64,000 nt of DNA from Ehretia macrophylla (Eukaryota > Streptophyta > Magnoliopsida > Boraginales > Ehretiaceae): assembly GCA_037974665.1 (NCBI GenBank), contig CM075765.1, positions 4,159,501 through 4,223,500 on the forward strand, given 5' to 3'. A program made the position numbers and the translations under genes. Below are positions 32,608 to 43,060 of the stretch, in pieces. How positions within the stretch are numbered: position 1 is the stretch's first letter; each line of letters opens with the position of its first letter. The notes under the pieces were generated by a model that saw only the letters and a list, made by a program, of their open reading frames with translations, was not told the DNA's origin and ran no database searches.

Positions 32608-34546
32608 TCAAGACATCCTCTGCGCAGCTTCCTTGGCAAGAAGCCTCTCCTTGGCCTTTGTCTTGGCTTGGGATTTGGAACCCATGATTCCGCCACCCCA
32701 CTTCTTTCTGTTCTCCTCAAACTTGTCATTGAAGTTTGCCTGAAACGACAGAAACAGCAAATCAAAATTAAACAAATGCTGCGCTGCCAAAGCTACAAGG
32801 TCAATTACCAAAATCCATATAAATTCTACAGCACCTTAATAGCCTCCAAGATTCTGCTGAACTCTAATTTATCTTCATTCTTCACAGAGGTCAAGCACAG
32901 AGCTGATGCAGTTTTCTTGTGGACAATCTACATGAGGGCACAGATATTACTCTGTCAGTGATAATGTAATGTTCGTTCATGACCATACTCAATGGAGTGA
33001 ACACCGAAACTTACAGATCCCAATCGTGCTTTTCCCTTTACGATGCAGTAAGGGATTTCCATTTTCCTGCACAAAGCAGGAAGCCATACAACCAATTCTA
33101 TGGGGTCGACATCGTGGGCAATAACTACCAATTGAGCTTTGTTCTGCACAACAGATTTATAGATCAGAAATTTAACATTCATAAGGGAAACACACCAGAG
33201 AAAACACAAGCTTATATATAGATGGAGAAAAGAGGATACCTGCTCCACGAGATAAGTCACATGCTTCAAACCATACTTCACCACAATAGGCTTCTTAGCC
33301 TCAACAGTTTTCCCTTCTGCCTCAGCCTGAGCCCTTTTCAAAAGACGCTCTTTCTTAGCTGCCTTGTCCTCAGGCCTGTACTTGAGAAGCATCTTAAAAA
33401 GATTTGTTGCTGCAGATTCGAGAAGAAAATTGAAATTTTAAATTTTTCATCAACGCAAGAAGAACTAGAAATAAAATGTCCCACTTCATTCTCAGTGCAT
33501 GATTTTATAATAGTACAACACAATAGCAAGAAATGGAAGATGAAAAGGAGGCCAGAAGCCAATGTTTTAGTACTTCACAAACTGCCCCGCAGAGCCGTTC
33601 CCATCATAGGGCTAGATGGTTACAATCGAATTACGACCAACCAAACAAGCCATGCACAGCTCTGCTAAAAGGCTATCAACTTTGTTTAAAGAGTGTTGCA
33701 ATCTCTAAAAGGCAGAATAGCACTCAGGTTAAAAAGGTACCACAAAGGCCATAGATAAAAACAAGCAGCAACGCGAATGGCTTATTTATCAAAATAAAAA
33801 TTGAAATTTGGTCTCAACATGTATACATTTCAGAAATTCAACTATTACGAACCAAACTGTTCAACCATTCTTTCTGGCAGCAAGCGAACAATACTATACC
33901 AATTGAACCATTCACGCAACAGGGAGGGTGAGTAGACTCTCAACATGAATGAGTGGTGTGACCACACCTAATGAGAAAAAGTCTGGTTTGGTTTAATTAC
34001 GGCATACAAAAAGGAGGGTGAGTAGACTCTCAACATGAATGAGTGGTGTGACCACACCTAATGAGAAAAAGTCTGGTTTGGTTTAATTACGGCATACAAA
34101 AAAACCAGTGGCAATATTATCGTAAATGAAGTAATTAGCATAAAACAAGTAAAATTAAAAAGAAAAAAGGGAAAATAATTAAAGGAAACGAACCGAGGTT
34201 CTTGTCGAGTGTTTTGGAGAACTGGTTGAGAGCTGGGGGGACCTTGAGACGCTGCTTGAGGATCATCTTCTTCCTCTGAATGCGAACATTTTGAGGCCAT
34301 TTAATGAATCTGGTCAGATCCTTCGTCGGCGGCAATGCTCCTCCTATTCCAAACTGCTTCGGCCTCTTCTCGAACAGTGGATTCACCACCTTCTCCGTCT
34401 TCTTCTTCGTCACAACCTTTCCACCCTTCTTTGGAGCCTGTTATTACATCATCATCATCGTCATCGTCATATCCAAAATCATCACAAACATAAGACAATT
34501 ATACTCGTAATATGATACAGAAAGCAAGAGGGGCTGCACGTACCAT
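32608..34546 (-). CDS. RPL7A: 60S ribosomal protein L7a (eL8 family), six exons
   Basis: Cytosolic large-subunit ribosomal protein that binds 25S/5.8S rRNA. Exons on the minus strand: 34544-34546 (the ATG only), 34194-34437, 33240-33409, 33015-33143, 32835-32927 and 32608-32739. All introns have GT...AG ends. Spliced length is 771 bases, 256 residues plus TGA, close to the usual 257 of plant L7a. The N-terminus is basic ('[19 protein letters not shown]'). The L7Ae RNA-binding domain is in exons 3-4 ('[17 protein letters not shown]', '[20 protein letters not shown]'). The C-terminus is '[18 protein letters not shown]'. No stop or frameshift, so the gene looks functional. I see no homologous second copy. 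Confidence 0.96.
33923..34102. repeat. 90-bp tandem duplication in RPL7A intron 2
   Basis: Two copies of a 90-base unit (about 33923-34012 and 34013-34102), each running from GGAGGGTGAGTAGACTCTC to TTAATTACGGCATACAAAA. They are virtually identical by eye, so the duplication is recent. It lies inside intron 2 (33410-34193) and does not touch the splice sites. Confidence 0.93.
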
Positions 34547-34614
34547 TTTCTGGGTGGTTTGAGGCGAAAACCTAAGGACTGACCACTAAATGAATTTGGT
34601 GGTGAGCTACAAAG

Positions 34615-34660
34615 CAAACCCTACTAAATGGAGTTGAGTTTAACGCGAGGTTTATATATT
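34615..34660 (-). promoter_or_regulatory. RPL7A core promoter: TATA-like box and telo-box
   Basis: AATATATAAAC on the minus strand (about 34650-34660) lies about 105 bases upstream of the ATG. An AAACCCTA telo-box on the plus strand (34616-34623) lies between it and the ATG. Telo-boxes are typical of plant ribosomal-protein promoters (established knowledge). Confidence 0.65.
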
Positions 34661-34677
34661 GGCCTTGCTTCACTGCT

Positions 34678-34695
34678 TTTTTTTTTTTTTTTTTT
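34678..34695. repeat. Poly(T) tract upstream of RPL7A
   Basis: A run of 18 T, just upstream of the TATA-like box with respect to RPL7A. Confidence 0.85.
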
Positions 34696-34699
34696 ATAA

Positions 34700-35599
34700 C
34701 TGGACCTAGCGTCCAATAACCCAATAGCACAAATATGTTTCTCTTTAGGCCTATTAAACCCAATTCTTTTTTTGGACTTCTTCACTCTCTTAAGTCTATT
34801 TAATCTTGACCCGCATTCTAGTCCGTTATATGGAAAAGGAAAAAACTTTGCCTCTCTCCATTTATGACTCTCAAATTATTCAAGAGTGATACTTAGACTT
34901 GTGATCTCTTTAAATTTGATACTTACACACCTTAAATGATTATCACTATTAATCTCCTCAATAATGTTTTATATATTATTAGGGGATTCAAATCCCTTTG
35001 TAAGCTTTCTAATTACTTTTCTATCCAATCAATGGAACAAAAGTGCAGTATCTTTTAATTCAGAAACTTACTTTCATTAATAAAAAACAAAGGAAATACA
35101 AAACACATTGGTCCAAACCAACCATGCTCAAAAGGAAACGAAATTACAAATGGGTTGAAAAAAAAAACATTAAGAACACAAAGGCCCGAACTACAATGGT
35201 CTAAACTAAGCGAACATCTAATGGGTCAAACCCAAATAACAACACTAACACCAAAAAGAAATCCAACAACAAACCAAACTAAACATACCATCCTAAGGCC
35301 CAAGACAATAGTCCAAAGTTAGAGCCTCAAACCAAATACCAGTTCCAATTATAAAACTACGAGCGGAATAGTGGAAAATGGAAACTACCTATGGAACCAA
35401 AATGCACCGCCACCAACACAGACTCATTGGCCCAAATGAGAGAAGACAAGATATTCCATAATTGGTTTGGTCCATTCATTTCGGTGTAACACTATATGAA
35501 GAAGAGCAAAAGCCCACGAAAACCCCCCAACCAAAACCACCACAATTCACAAACGAATACGAGTACAAAAAATATGGTTTTTTTTTTTTTTGCTAGGCA
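34700..35599. other. Intergenic DNA upstream of RPL7A
   Basis: No gene recognised. From about 35040 to 35570 the minus strand reads like the 3' untranslated end of a retroposon or old transcript (T-rich, 'TTTTTTATTAATGAAAG' near 35073-35089), with many CCCAA or CCAAA repeats. No coding domain supports this, so it is left unassigned. A poly(T) run lies near 35578. Confidence 0.4.
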
Positions 35600-36082
35600 A
35601 ACAAGAGGGTTTATGATGGGGGTATAAACCCGAGCCAGAGCAGACCTACCCTACTTGGGACAAGGTAATCTAGCCCTTGTCCGACTCGTATGACTTTTCT
35701 CAGCCTGGCTATTACTTTGGATATGACATAAAGGCAATGCTGAATTTTAACCTCTGGACAATGGCTTTATCCGTATGATAATAGCTTTAATCGTTGGGTA
35801 ATGATCTAAGGCAGGCATGAATAGTATCAAGCAAAATTAAGCATTAATTGCAGCCCACACTTAGTATTAGTTAAATGGCCCACTCATCAACCATTATAAG
35901 GTAACTTTTGTATATTTATTGCTCTCAACTACCTACTATCCAGCTCGAACATACTAATCACTTTTACACCCGAGCAAAAACACGGGTTGTAATCCCTGTG
36001 ATTTCTTCTCTTGTTTTATAGGTCAAGTGGTTTGAGGATGGATCATTGAGCTTAGGCAGACAACTATTTTTCACCCTCATCA
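35600..36082 (+). repeat. 5' LTR (end part) of element D
   Basis: The right end is inferred from ...CCTCATCA followed by the PBS-like phrase. A CATTATAAGG lies near 35893 as a TATA candidate, in the same relative place as in the C LTR. The left boundary could not be fixed without a second copy. Confidence 0.5.
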
Positions 36083-36101
36083 GTTGGTGCCATATGTGGA
36101 A
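36083..36101 (+). other. Primer binding site region of element D
   Basis: GTTGGTGCCATATGTGG resembles the TTGGCGCCGTCTGTGG sequence that follows the LTR in Tat-lineage elements. It differs from the iMet PBS used by A, E and the copia element. Confidence 0.65.
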
Positions 36102-36146
36102 AAATAGTTCCCTTAATTTCCCACCAACCCACTGAGAAAAACCAAT

Positions 36147-37600
36147 ATGGTGAACACTAGATGCCATGATCGTGTGGCCGATGACACTCTACCCTTAGAC
36201 AGGATACCTGAGCGGCTCCCAGCACAAACCCTACCCAAGCCCACGCTAGACCGAGCCAGCGCATACACTTAGCTACAAATATTCCCTAACCTGAAGTAGT
36301 AGACCTAATGACCTCCATGAGTCCCGAGGTAAAACTGTTGTACCATATGGTCAAAGAGCTCTAAGGCACGTTGAGTTACCTTATTACAAACCAGGCAGCT
36401 TTACTATAGCATCGACCCCAGGTTTAGATAGCTGACCGAGGGTATAAAAGGTCCGTGCAGCAGTAGATACGGGGAGCTCGAAATGAAGCTAATGCTCATA
36501 GTTCCTCAAGGTCAATTAACCACCCTGAGGTAACAAAGGGGAAGAAAGCAGTTGGTGTGGAGCCTGAACCAACCAAGACCACTGCAGTGATCGCCAAGGT
36601 CGTCCATCAACTTGGGGTCAGCACATTAACCCCAGACATTCTGGCCACTCCTCACCTGTAAGTAATTGCATGCTCAATTTGGCATGTACAACGGAGATGG
36701 AGATCCGACCATCTATCTCAAAAACTTCGACCATCACATGATCCTTCATGATATGTCTGACGCGGTAAAGTATAAGAAATTCCCAACCACACTGGTAGGG
36801 AACGCATTGACTTGGTACCAGGGCATTCCGTCAGTGTCGATCGATTTATTCACTAAGATCACAAAGGCTTTCCTGGGCCGGTTTGTAGGTAGCCAAAGGC
36901 CCACCAACTACACTTCATCACTACTGGAAATTAGGTAGCAAAAAAGAAGACCTTGAGGTCTTACACAACCCGATTTAATGAAAATGAGTCCTTCAGGATT
37001 CCTTACTTGGAGGATTTTTTGGCCTTTAAGGGCTATCAAAGTAGACTTAGATTAAGGGCTCTCATATCATCATTCACCATTGACCCGGTAGACACTATAA
37101 CGGATCTAATGGTCAGGCCTCAAGGGTATATTCATTCTGAGGAGATCCATCAGGCAAAGAGAGACGATGATAAAGAGAAGGAGTCGATGAAGAAGGAAGA
37201 GTCTTCTATGCCGAAAGGTCAGCTCGGGAATAAAGCCCAAGGTGACAACAAAGGAAAGTTGCATAAACCACAGCGGGGTCAAACCCCGAGGTTCATAGTA
37301 TTCACACCCTTAATACTTCAAGGGAGTAGATCCTGATGGAGATGCAGGCCCATTACAACATATCTCTCTCCTGCTCGATGGGAGGTTGGCCAGAGAGGAG
37401 GTTGAAGAACAAGTTTTTCCAATTTCACAATGATTTCGGGCATAACACTAAGGATCACAAAGAGCTGAAATAAGAGATTGAGGCTCTGATTGCTCGAGGG
37501 CACCTAAGGAGGTATATCTCAGGACAATCGCCTCAAAACCCAAACCAAGGGCGAGGAAGAGAGAGGGGGAGAAGTCCCCCAAGACAATAAGGTGGTGGTG
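36147..37600 (+). pseudogene. Element D gag (broken)
   Basis: ATG 36147 opens a short N-terminal frame ending near 36270. The Retrotrans_gag domain is at 36666-37120 ('FGMYNGDGDPTIYLKNFDHH', 'FPTTLVGNALTWYQGIPS', 'FLGRFVGSQR'). A Lys/Glu-rich stretch (37140-37290) and a region resembling the Tat gag end ('KFFQFHNDFGHNTKDHKEL') follow. Several stops and frameshifts. Confidence 0.82.
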
Positions 37601-37829
37601 TCCACCAAACCATAATTGATACCATTGCTAGAGACCTTGCTTCTGGAATAGAGACCTCAATAGGGAAAAAGGGATACGTTTGGGCCAGGCGTGAGTAGGG
37701 ACCAATGGAAAGAGTAATTCGAGGCCTAGAGAAGATGACCTTATCCTCGGATGACCTGGAGAGGGTGTTACTTCTACATGATAACCCCTTTAATGATCAG
37801 TGCAACCATCTCTAACCATATAGTCAAGA

Positions 37830-38240
37830 TGATAATGGTAGATATAGGAAGCTCGACAGAGGTAATCTTCCTGAAAACTTTTGAGCAGCTGGGGCTGGAT
37901 TAGAGCTGGTTGAGACAAATGAGAGGCACCGTGTCAGGATTCACCAAGCACAGGTACAAGGCTGAGGGGATAATTAACTTCCCGTTAACTTTGGAAGTTG
38001 GGGATAAGTATGCCACTATGCAGGCTAACTTTATTGTGATGGACTGCAACTCCACCTATAATGGGATCTTGGGACGGTTAGCCCTGAACTACTTCAGAGC
38101 GGTCCTCTCTACCTATCACTAGATGTTGAAGTTCCTAACTCCCATGGGAATTGCAGTGCTCAGAGAAGCACAATTATCGGCTCGGGAGTGTTATGAAACC
38201 TCCTTACGCCCAAAGTACCAAGCAGATTGAAGCCCAAACT
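37830..38240 (+). pseudogene. Element D protease
   Basis: 'MVDIGSSTEVIFLKTFEQLG' carries the Tat-type active site (V-D-x-G-S-S). 'TLEVGDKYATMQANFIVMDC' and 'YNGILGRLALNYFRAVLSTY' are the flap and C-terminal blocks. A TAG near 37903 and the solo LTR at 38241 break it. Confidence 0.8.
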
Positions 38241-38820
38241 TGTTGGTATAAGTCAATGTCCATCTCCTCATAATAAGTATCGTTAATTAAATGGTAGTAT
38301 AAATTAACAATTTTGACTTAAACGTCGATGAGGTCAAAAGAGACCGCGATGGCTACAAGAAAGAAGTTCAAGAATTTGGAGTTACCTATGATAACGTCGG
38401 GATGAAGCATTGCTAAAGTCAGCAAATTTGACCAAATGAAGCTTCCTAAAAGTTGGCTTAGATGTTAGCAACCCATGTGATAAATATGGGTGGTAAATAT
38501 TGTGAACATGGTTGGTAAAGCCAACCAAGATGGAAAATGTTTGATAGAAAGTCTCCTACAGTGGGCTAACTGAATTCTATAAATAGGCATGCATTAGTTC
38601 ATCAAATTCATTCACAATACACCTCCAAACACAAACCCGAAGCTAGTTTTCTTTCTTGTCTTCTTCTTATAAGTCCAGAAGCCATTGAAGCTCTAATCTT
38701 GAGAGCTCACGGTGGGACAATTATCTTGTAAGTGTTATATTGAATTGTTATAAAGAGTAGTGTTATCTTTCTACTCGATTGTTGTTAAGACGTTTCTGGA
38801 AAATTTGTTACATTCTTACA
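38241..38820 (+). mobile_element. Copia-like solo LTR (580 bp) in element D
   Basis: Starts TGTTGGTATAAG and ends CATTCTTACA, flanked by AAACT (38236-38240) and AGACT (38821-38825), a 5-bp duplication with one mismatch. TATAAATA lies at 38578-38585. The element D frame resumes on the right ('KAKIGTELLDHL' near 38910). TGTTGG ends and size suggest a Ty1/copia LTR, but no internal region is present to prove it. Confidence 0.8.
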
Positions 38821-38825
38821 AGACT

Positions 38826-39594
38826 TGCCCGAGGAGAAGAGAGATGCCAAGTGTGGTAGCCCCACTGAAGACTTGCAAGAAATTCAGTTGTCCAATGACA
38901 ACAAGAAGGCTAAGATCGGGACTGAGCTTCTTGACCACTTGAAAAGAGGTATAAGCTGATTCCTTTTACAAAATGAAAATATCTTTGCTTGGTCTGCTAC
39001 TGATATGACAGGTATTGATCCAAGCATAATCGAGCATCACTTGAATGTTGAGTCCAATTACCGACCAATCCAGCAAAAGCATAGGCATTTTCATTATGAT
39101 AAACAAAAAGTTATTTTTGAGGAGATGGATAAGTTGATCGATGCCGACCATATTTGTGAGATAGTGTACCTGACCTGGTTGTGTAATGTGGTTCTGGTTT
39201 CGAAAACCCTTGGCAAATAGAGACTGTGCATTGATTTTACTGACCTGAACAAGATGTGCCCTAAGGATTTCTTTCTTTTGCCTCGGATCGATCAAATGGT
39301 TGATGCTACCTCGGGATGTGAGCTACTCATCTTCATGGATGCTTTCAAAGGGTACAACCAGATTAAGATAGCACCCAGGGACTGAGAGAATACATCTTTT
39401 ATCATTGATAAAGGGCTCTATCATTATGAGGTCATGCCATTCGGCCTCAAGAATGCAGGGGCTACTTCCTAGCAGATGGTGAACAAAGTCATTGAGTCTT
39501 AGATCGGGCGCAATATGGAGATCTATGTTGATGACATGCTAGCCAAAAGTAAGATGGCTAAGGATTACATTTCTGACTTGGGAGAAGCCTTCAC
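38826..39594 (+). pseudogene. Element D reverse transcriptase, first part
   Basis: 'ENIFAWSATDMTGIDPSIIE' is the typical Tat RT start. It is followed by 'CIDFTDLNKMCPKDFF', 'MDAFKGYNQIKIAP', 'YEVMPFGLKNAGAT' and the catalytic '[14 protein letters not shown]' with both aspartates. TAG/TGA stops lie at 39218, 39383, 39470 and 39500. Interrupted at 39595. Confidence 0.9.
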
Positions 39595-42018
39595 TGTCAC
39601 GCCTCGACCCAACACTAAAGGGTAAGTCCAGACTTGACAAATGGACAGAGTCTTCTCTATATTGTGGACTAACTGGTTACCTGCACACAAAAGAAATAAC
39701 CACAACAACAATATATAACATTCATAATATAACTTCCCAAGACTATAAGGTCATCCGAGCCTTTCTGCTATAACAAAGTATAACATACAAGCATGTATTT
39801 CATTAGCTATTGAAATTCTAAGATCAAGGTTTCAATTATCATACCACTCGAACATTTTCTACTTCATTTTCTTAGTTTTTAAGCCATCCAATCATTATTA
39901 TCTTAGTCCATACAAGCATGCAAACCAAGTTAGGCGGAAAAGTAAAACATCAAGTTATTACAAGCCAACTACAATCTAACTAATCATACAAGCCTTTAAA
40001 CTTTGTATTACAATCCTCCAACACAACACAAATACATACAAGACCCTAAGGTCTCAAAATAGAACATATACACAACAACATCACATTCTTCACACAAGTC
40101 ATCCAAGCTCAGCAAGTAATAAATCAAGGCAACTGCTTAATCTGAACTTCTTCATCTCCTTCTACTACTAACAGCTGGGGATCAACCTCAACTCCTCCTG
40201 AAACATGTTAAAAAGAGGAATAAGCAAATACAGTTTCTCAGTGAGGGATAAGATACAGTTAACCGGGGGTGTTTTCGAAAATCCTTTTGTGCAATGCAAC
40301 AGTTAAACACAAGAAATAATAACTATTCAACAAAGAAACAATTAACCAATTAAATACCACACAATTAAAAAGGATACGATCTCAATAGCCCTAAACATTT
40401 CAAAGTCTTGATCTCAATCACGAACCTTGATCCACGAACCACAAACTCGATCAATGTGCTGGCATAAACCCAAATACTCCAGTGGGTGTATTCCAGATGT
40501 ATCCTGAAATCCTATGACCCAACACCCCTTGGCAATCTTCGGACCATGCGAGTGAGGGACTAGAGCAATGAGATTGAATATCTATTGGTAAGCCTGCCGC
40601 CGCCTAGTGAATACCCAATACATCCGCCTCAACGATATGGTTGCGCAACCACGATGCAATGCACTCAAGATACAACATACAAGATAATTCAATGAACACA
40701 CAATTGAGAGACAACAAAGTAGGTTGCCCTTGCATATAATTACAATCAATAAGCAATATAACAAAGTACACAAGAAATACTCATATTCCAACAAAGTAAT
40801 CAAGCAACTCAATTCCCGAACTTCACTAATAGATTACACAAGTTATACAAATGCATTTAAACACTTAACAAATCAACCATAAGGCAATTACTGACAACTA
40901 TTTCAAGTTTCTAAAACTAACCCCTTTAGTCCAATACAAGCTCATAAATAACAAAACCCAAGCAAACCACAATCCAACCATTCTAACTTTCTAAGGACAC
41001 TTTATGACACCCTTTTAAGCTATGAAAACACACTTTTAACTACAAGTATCAAAAAAGTCCCGATTGCCCCATAGTCGCTTTGAACTACAACTACCCAAAT
41101 CACTTATAATTCTAATGCCATAAAAGCATTTTAGGTACTATCTAACATGATCAACACTAACTATGACGTTCAAACATACTTGCACAACCAAACTACAAAC
41201 AACCCTTTTTGAATTCAATTCAAAATTTCAAGTTTATTCAAGTTTAATCCATTCTAAACCCTAACCTAGGTTAAATAGCACCTATGGCATTATTAGATAG
41301 CATAAAATTAAGCTTAGAGCCAACATTTAGCAAAAACCCTAGAAAAATACTATTCATTGTCTTCTTTAATTGACCCTTTTCAATAATCCACAAACTAAGT
41401 CATTCTACTACACAAAACAAGTCTCCATAGAAAGTAAACACTATATTATACATATTCAAGCTTTATATAAGCATATAACAACAAATCTAGTAATTTCAAA
41501 ACTTGGCATAAACATTGAATATGTAAGTATAAGCAAAATCCCTCACTAACTAAGCTTGTAAATGCTAGGTTAGGACTTAGGAGAGCTTGAATCCACCTCA
41601 AACTTGCTTGGATAATCATACAATGCATGATTGTAAGATAAATTTTCTTCTTTGGCTCCTAGTTGGCCATCGGGTTTAGAGGGGACACAATGGGTATTTT
41701 TTACTTTGTTTTGTTAGCTAATGCATTGTATATGTATGTATATATGACCTATATTATGTGTAGATAGTTAGTTGGGCTAAATAAATACAAGTCAAAGCTT
41801 AGTCAAGGCCCAAAAATTCAATTAAACTAGTTAACCCACTAATTACAATGTTTTTACTATTCACATAGTTCGACAACTATTTTTGAAACGCAACTTTCGG
41901 GCATGCAATGCATAAAGTAACAATGAACGAATAGTAAACATAAGTTAATGCACGTAGAAAAAATGCGAAATCACGAAAATAAAATAGTAAATTTTTTACC
42001 CCGGGCTCTGGTGTTACA
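39595..42018 (-). mobile_element. Ty3-type solo LTR (2.4 kb) in element D RT
   Basis: Starts TGTCACGCCTCG and ends GGTGTTACA, flanked by TTCAC (39590-39594) and TTCGC (42019-42023), a duplication with one change. No internal region. Minus orientation, shown by the reversed conserved core at 40450-40565 (GTGCTGGCATAAACCC..., AGTGGGTGTATTCCAGATG). Related to, but distinct from, the LTRs of A and E. Confidence 0.92.
40124..40197 (-). other. Candidate acidic exon in the 39595-42018 solo LTR
   Basis: 74 bases on the minus strand after ATGTTTCAG. Phase 2, encoding G-V-E-V-D-P-Q-L ... E-E-V-Q-I-K-Q-L-P, then TGA. One codon shorter than in A and E, with a different stop codon and mostly synonymous third-base changes. 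Confidence 0.4.
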
Positions 42019-42630
42019 TTCGCTGCCATGGAGAAGTTTAGGATCAAGCTGAATCCAGATAAGTGTGCCTTTGAGGTTAATTCCAGAAAGTTTTTGGGTT
42101 AGTCACGTCTTATCAGTTTATAAATGTGCGTCGTTTTTCAAAGTCCTTAGAAACCCCAAAATTTTTGAATGAATAGAGGAATGTCAGAATTCATTTGATG
42201 ATATAAAGAAGTATTTATCTTCCCCGCCTCTATTATCTAGACCTGAGGAGGATGAAGAGTTGCTGCTTTATTTGGCATTCTTAGGTATAGCAGTGGCAGA
42301 TGCGATAGTCCGGGAGGAAGACAATGATCAGAAACCCATATACTATGTTAGCAAAACCTTCAGAGGTACCGAGATGAGATATTCCTCTTTGGAAAAGATT
42401 GCTTTGGCTTTGGTCATAGCGTCCAGAAAACTGAGGCCCAATTTTGATGCACATACTATTAAAGTTATGACTGACGCACCGCTCAAGTCCATTCTACATA
42501 AGCTAGAGGCTTTAGGTAGACTTCTCAAATAGGCAATGAAATTGAGTCAATTTGACATATTGTATCAGCCGAGAACGGCGATTAAGGCTCAAGTAATTGC
42601 TGATTTTGTAATAAAGTGCATCGGTCTAGC
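42019..42630 (+). pseudogene. Element D RT end and RNase H
   Basis: 'AMEKFRIKLNPDKCAFEVNS' continues RT after the solo LTR. RNase H follows with frameshifts: 'YLAFLGIAVADAIVREE', 'PIYYVSKTFRGTEMRYSSLE', 'LRPNFDAHTIKVMTDAPLKS'. These are the blocks of the Tat RNase H. Confidence 0.85.
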
Positions 42631-42639
42631 TGAGCATAA

Positions 42640-43060
42640 TCCTGAAGAAGTTTGGAAGGTTTAGGTCGATGGGGCATCAGGGAAGTCGGGCAATAGGGCG
42701 AGAGTTGTGATCCTCGACCTGATGGGACATGAACACCAATACTCATTGAAGTTTACATTCCCAAACTCAAACAACGAAGCTGAGTATGAGGCATTGTTGG
42801 CAGTCCTGGGGATAACAGATTAGCTCGAGGATCAGATTGTAGAAATATATACAGATTCTCAGTTGATTGCCAATCAAGTGTCAAAAGAATTCAAAGCCAG
42901 GGATGTTGTGCTTAGCAAGGTGAAATAGTTGACCTCGGGGTTCCGTAGGTTTTCGGTGTAGTAGATCTCAAGAGAAGAGAGTGTCAAAGCTGATGCCTTG
43001 TCCAAATTAGCGGTTGGAGAAAATTGCCCTATGCTAGTTCATGTTGAGGAGATTTTCGAG
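42640..43060 (+). pseudogene. Element D second (archaeal-type) RNase H
   Basis: After a stop at 42663 comes 'VDGASGKSGNRARVVIL' (first Asp), then 'FPNSNNEAEYEALLAVLGI' (Glu), 'IYTDSQLIANQVSKEFKARD' (Asp) and 'VKADALSKLA' (last Asp). The catalytic D-E-D-D set of the extra RNase H of Tat elements is readable, though in-frame stops are present. Confidence 0.85.

Noticed and set aside
32479-32961. 160-codon plus-strand ORF
   Set aside because: Antisense shadow over RPL7A exons 5-6 and 3' UTR.
33410-34193. Intronic snoRNA in RPL7A intron 2
   Set aside because: Animal L7a genes host snoRNAs, but I found no convincing C/D box pair (RUGAUGA...CUGA) here.
35040-35590. Possible 3' end of a LINE or retroposed gene on the minus strand
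   Set aside because: Only a T-rich tail-like pattern; no reverse transcriptase, endonuclease or target duplication seen.
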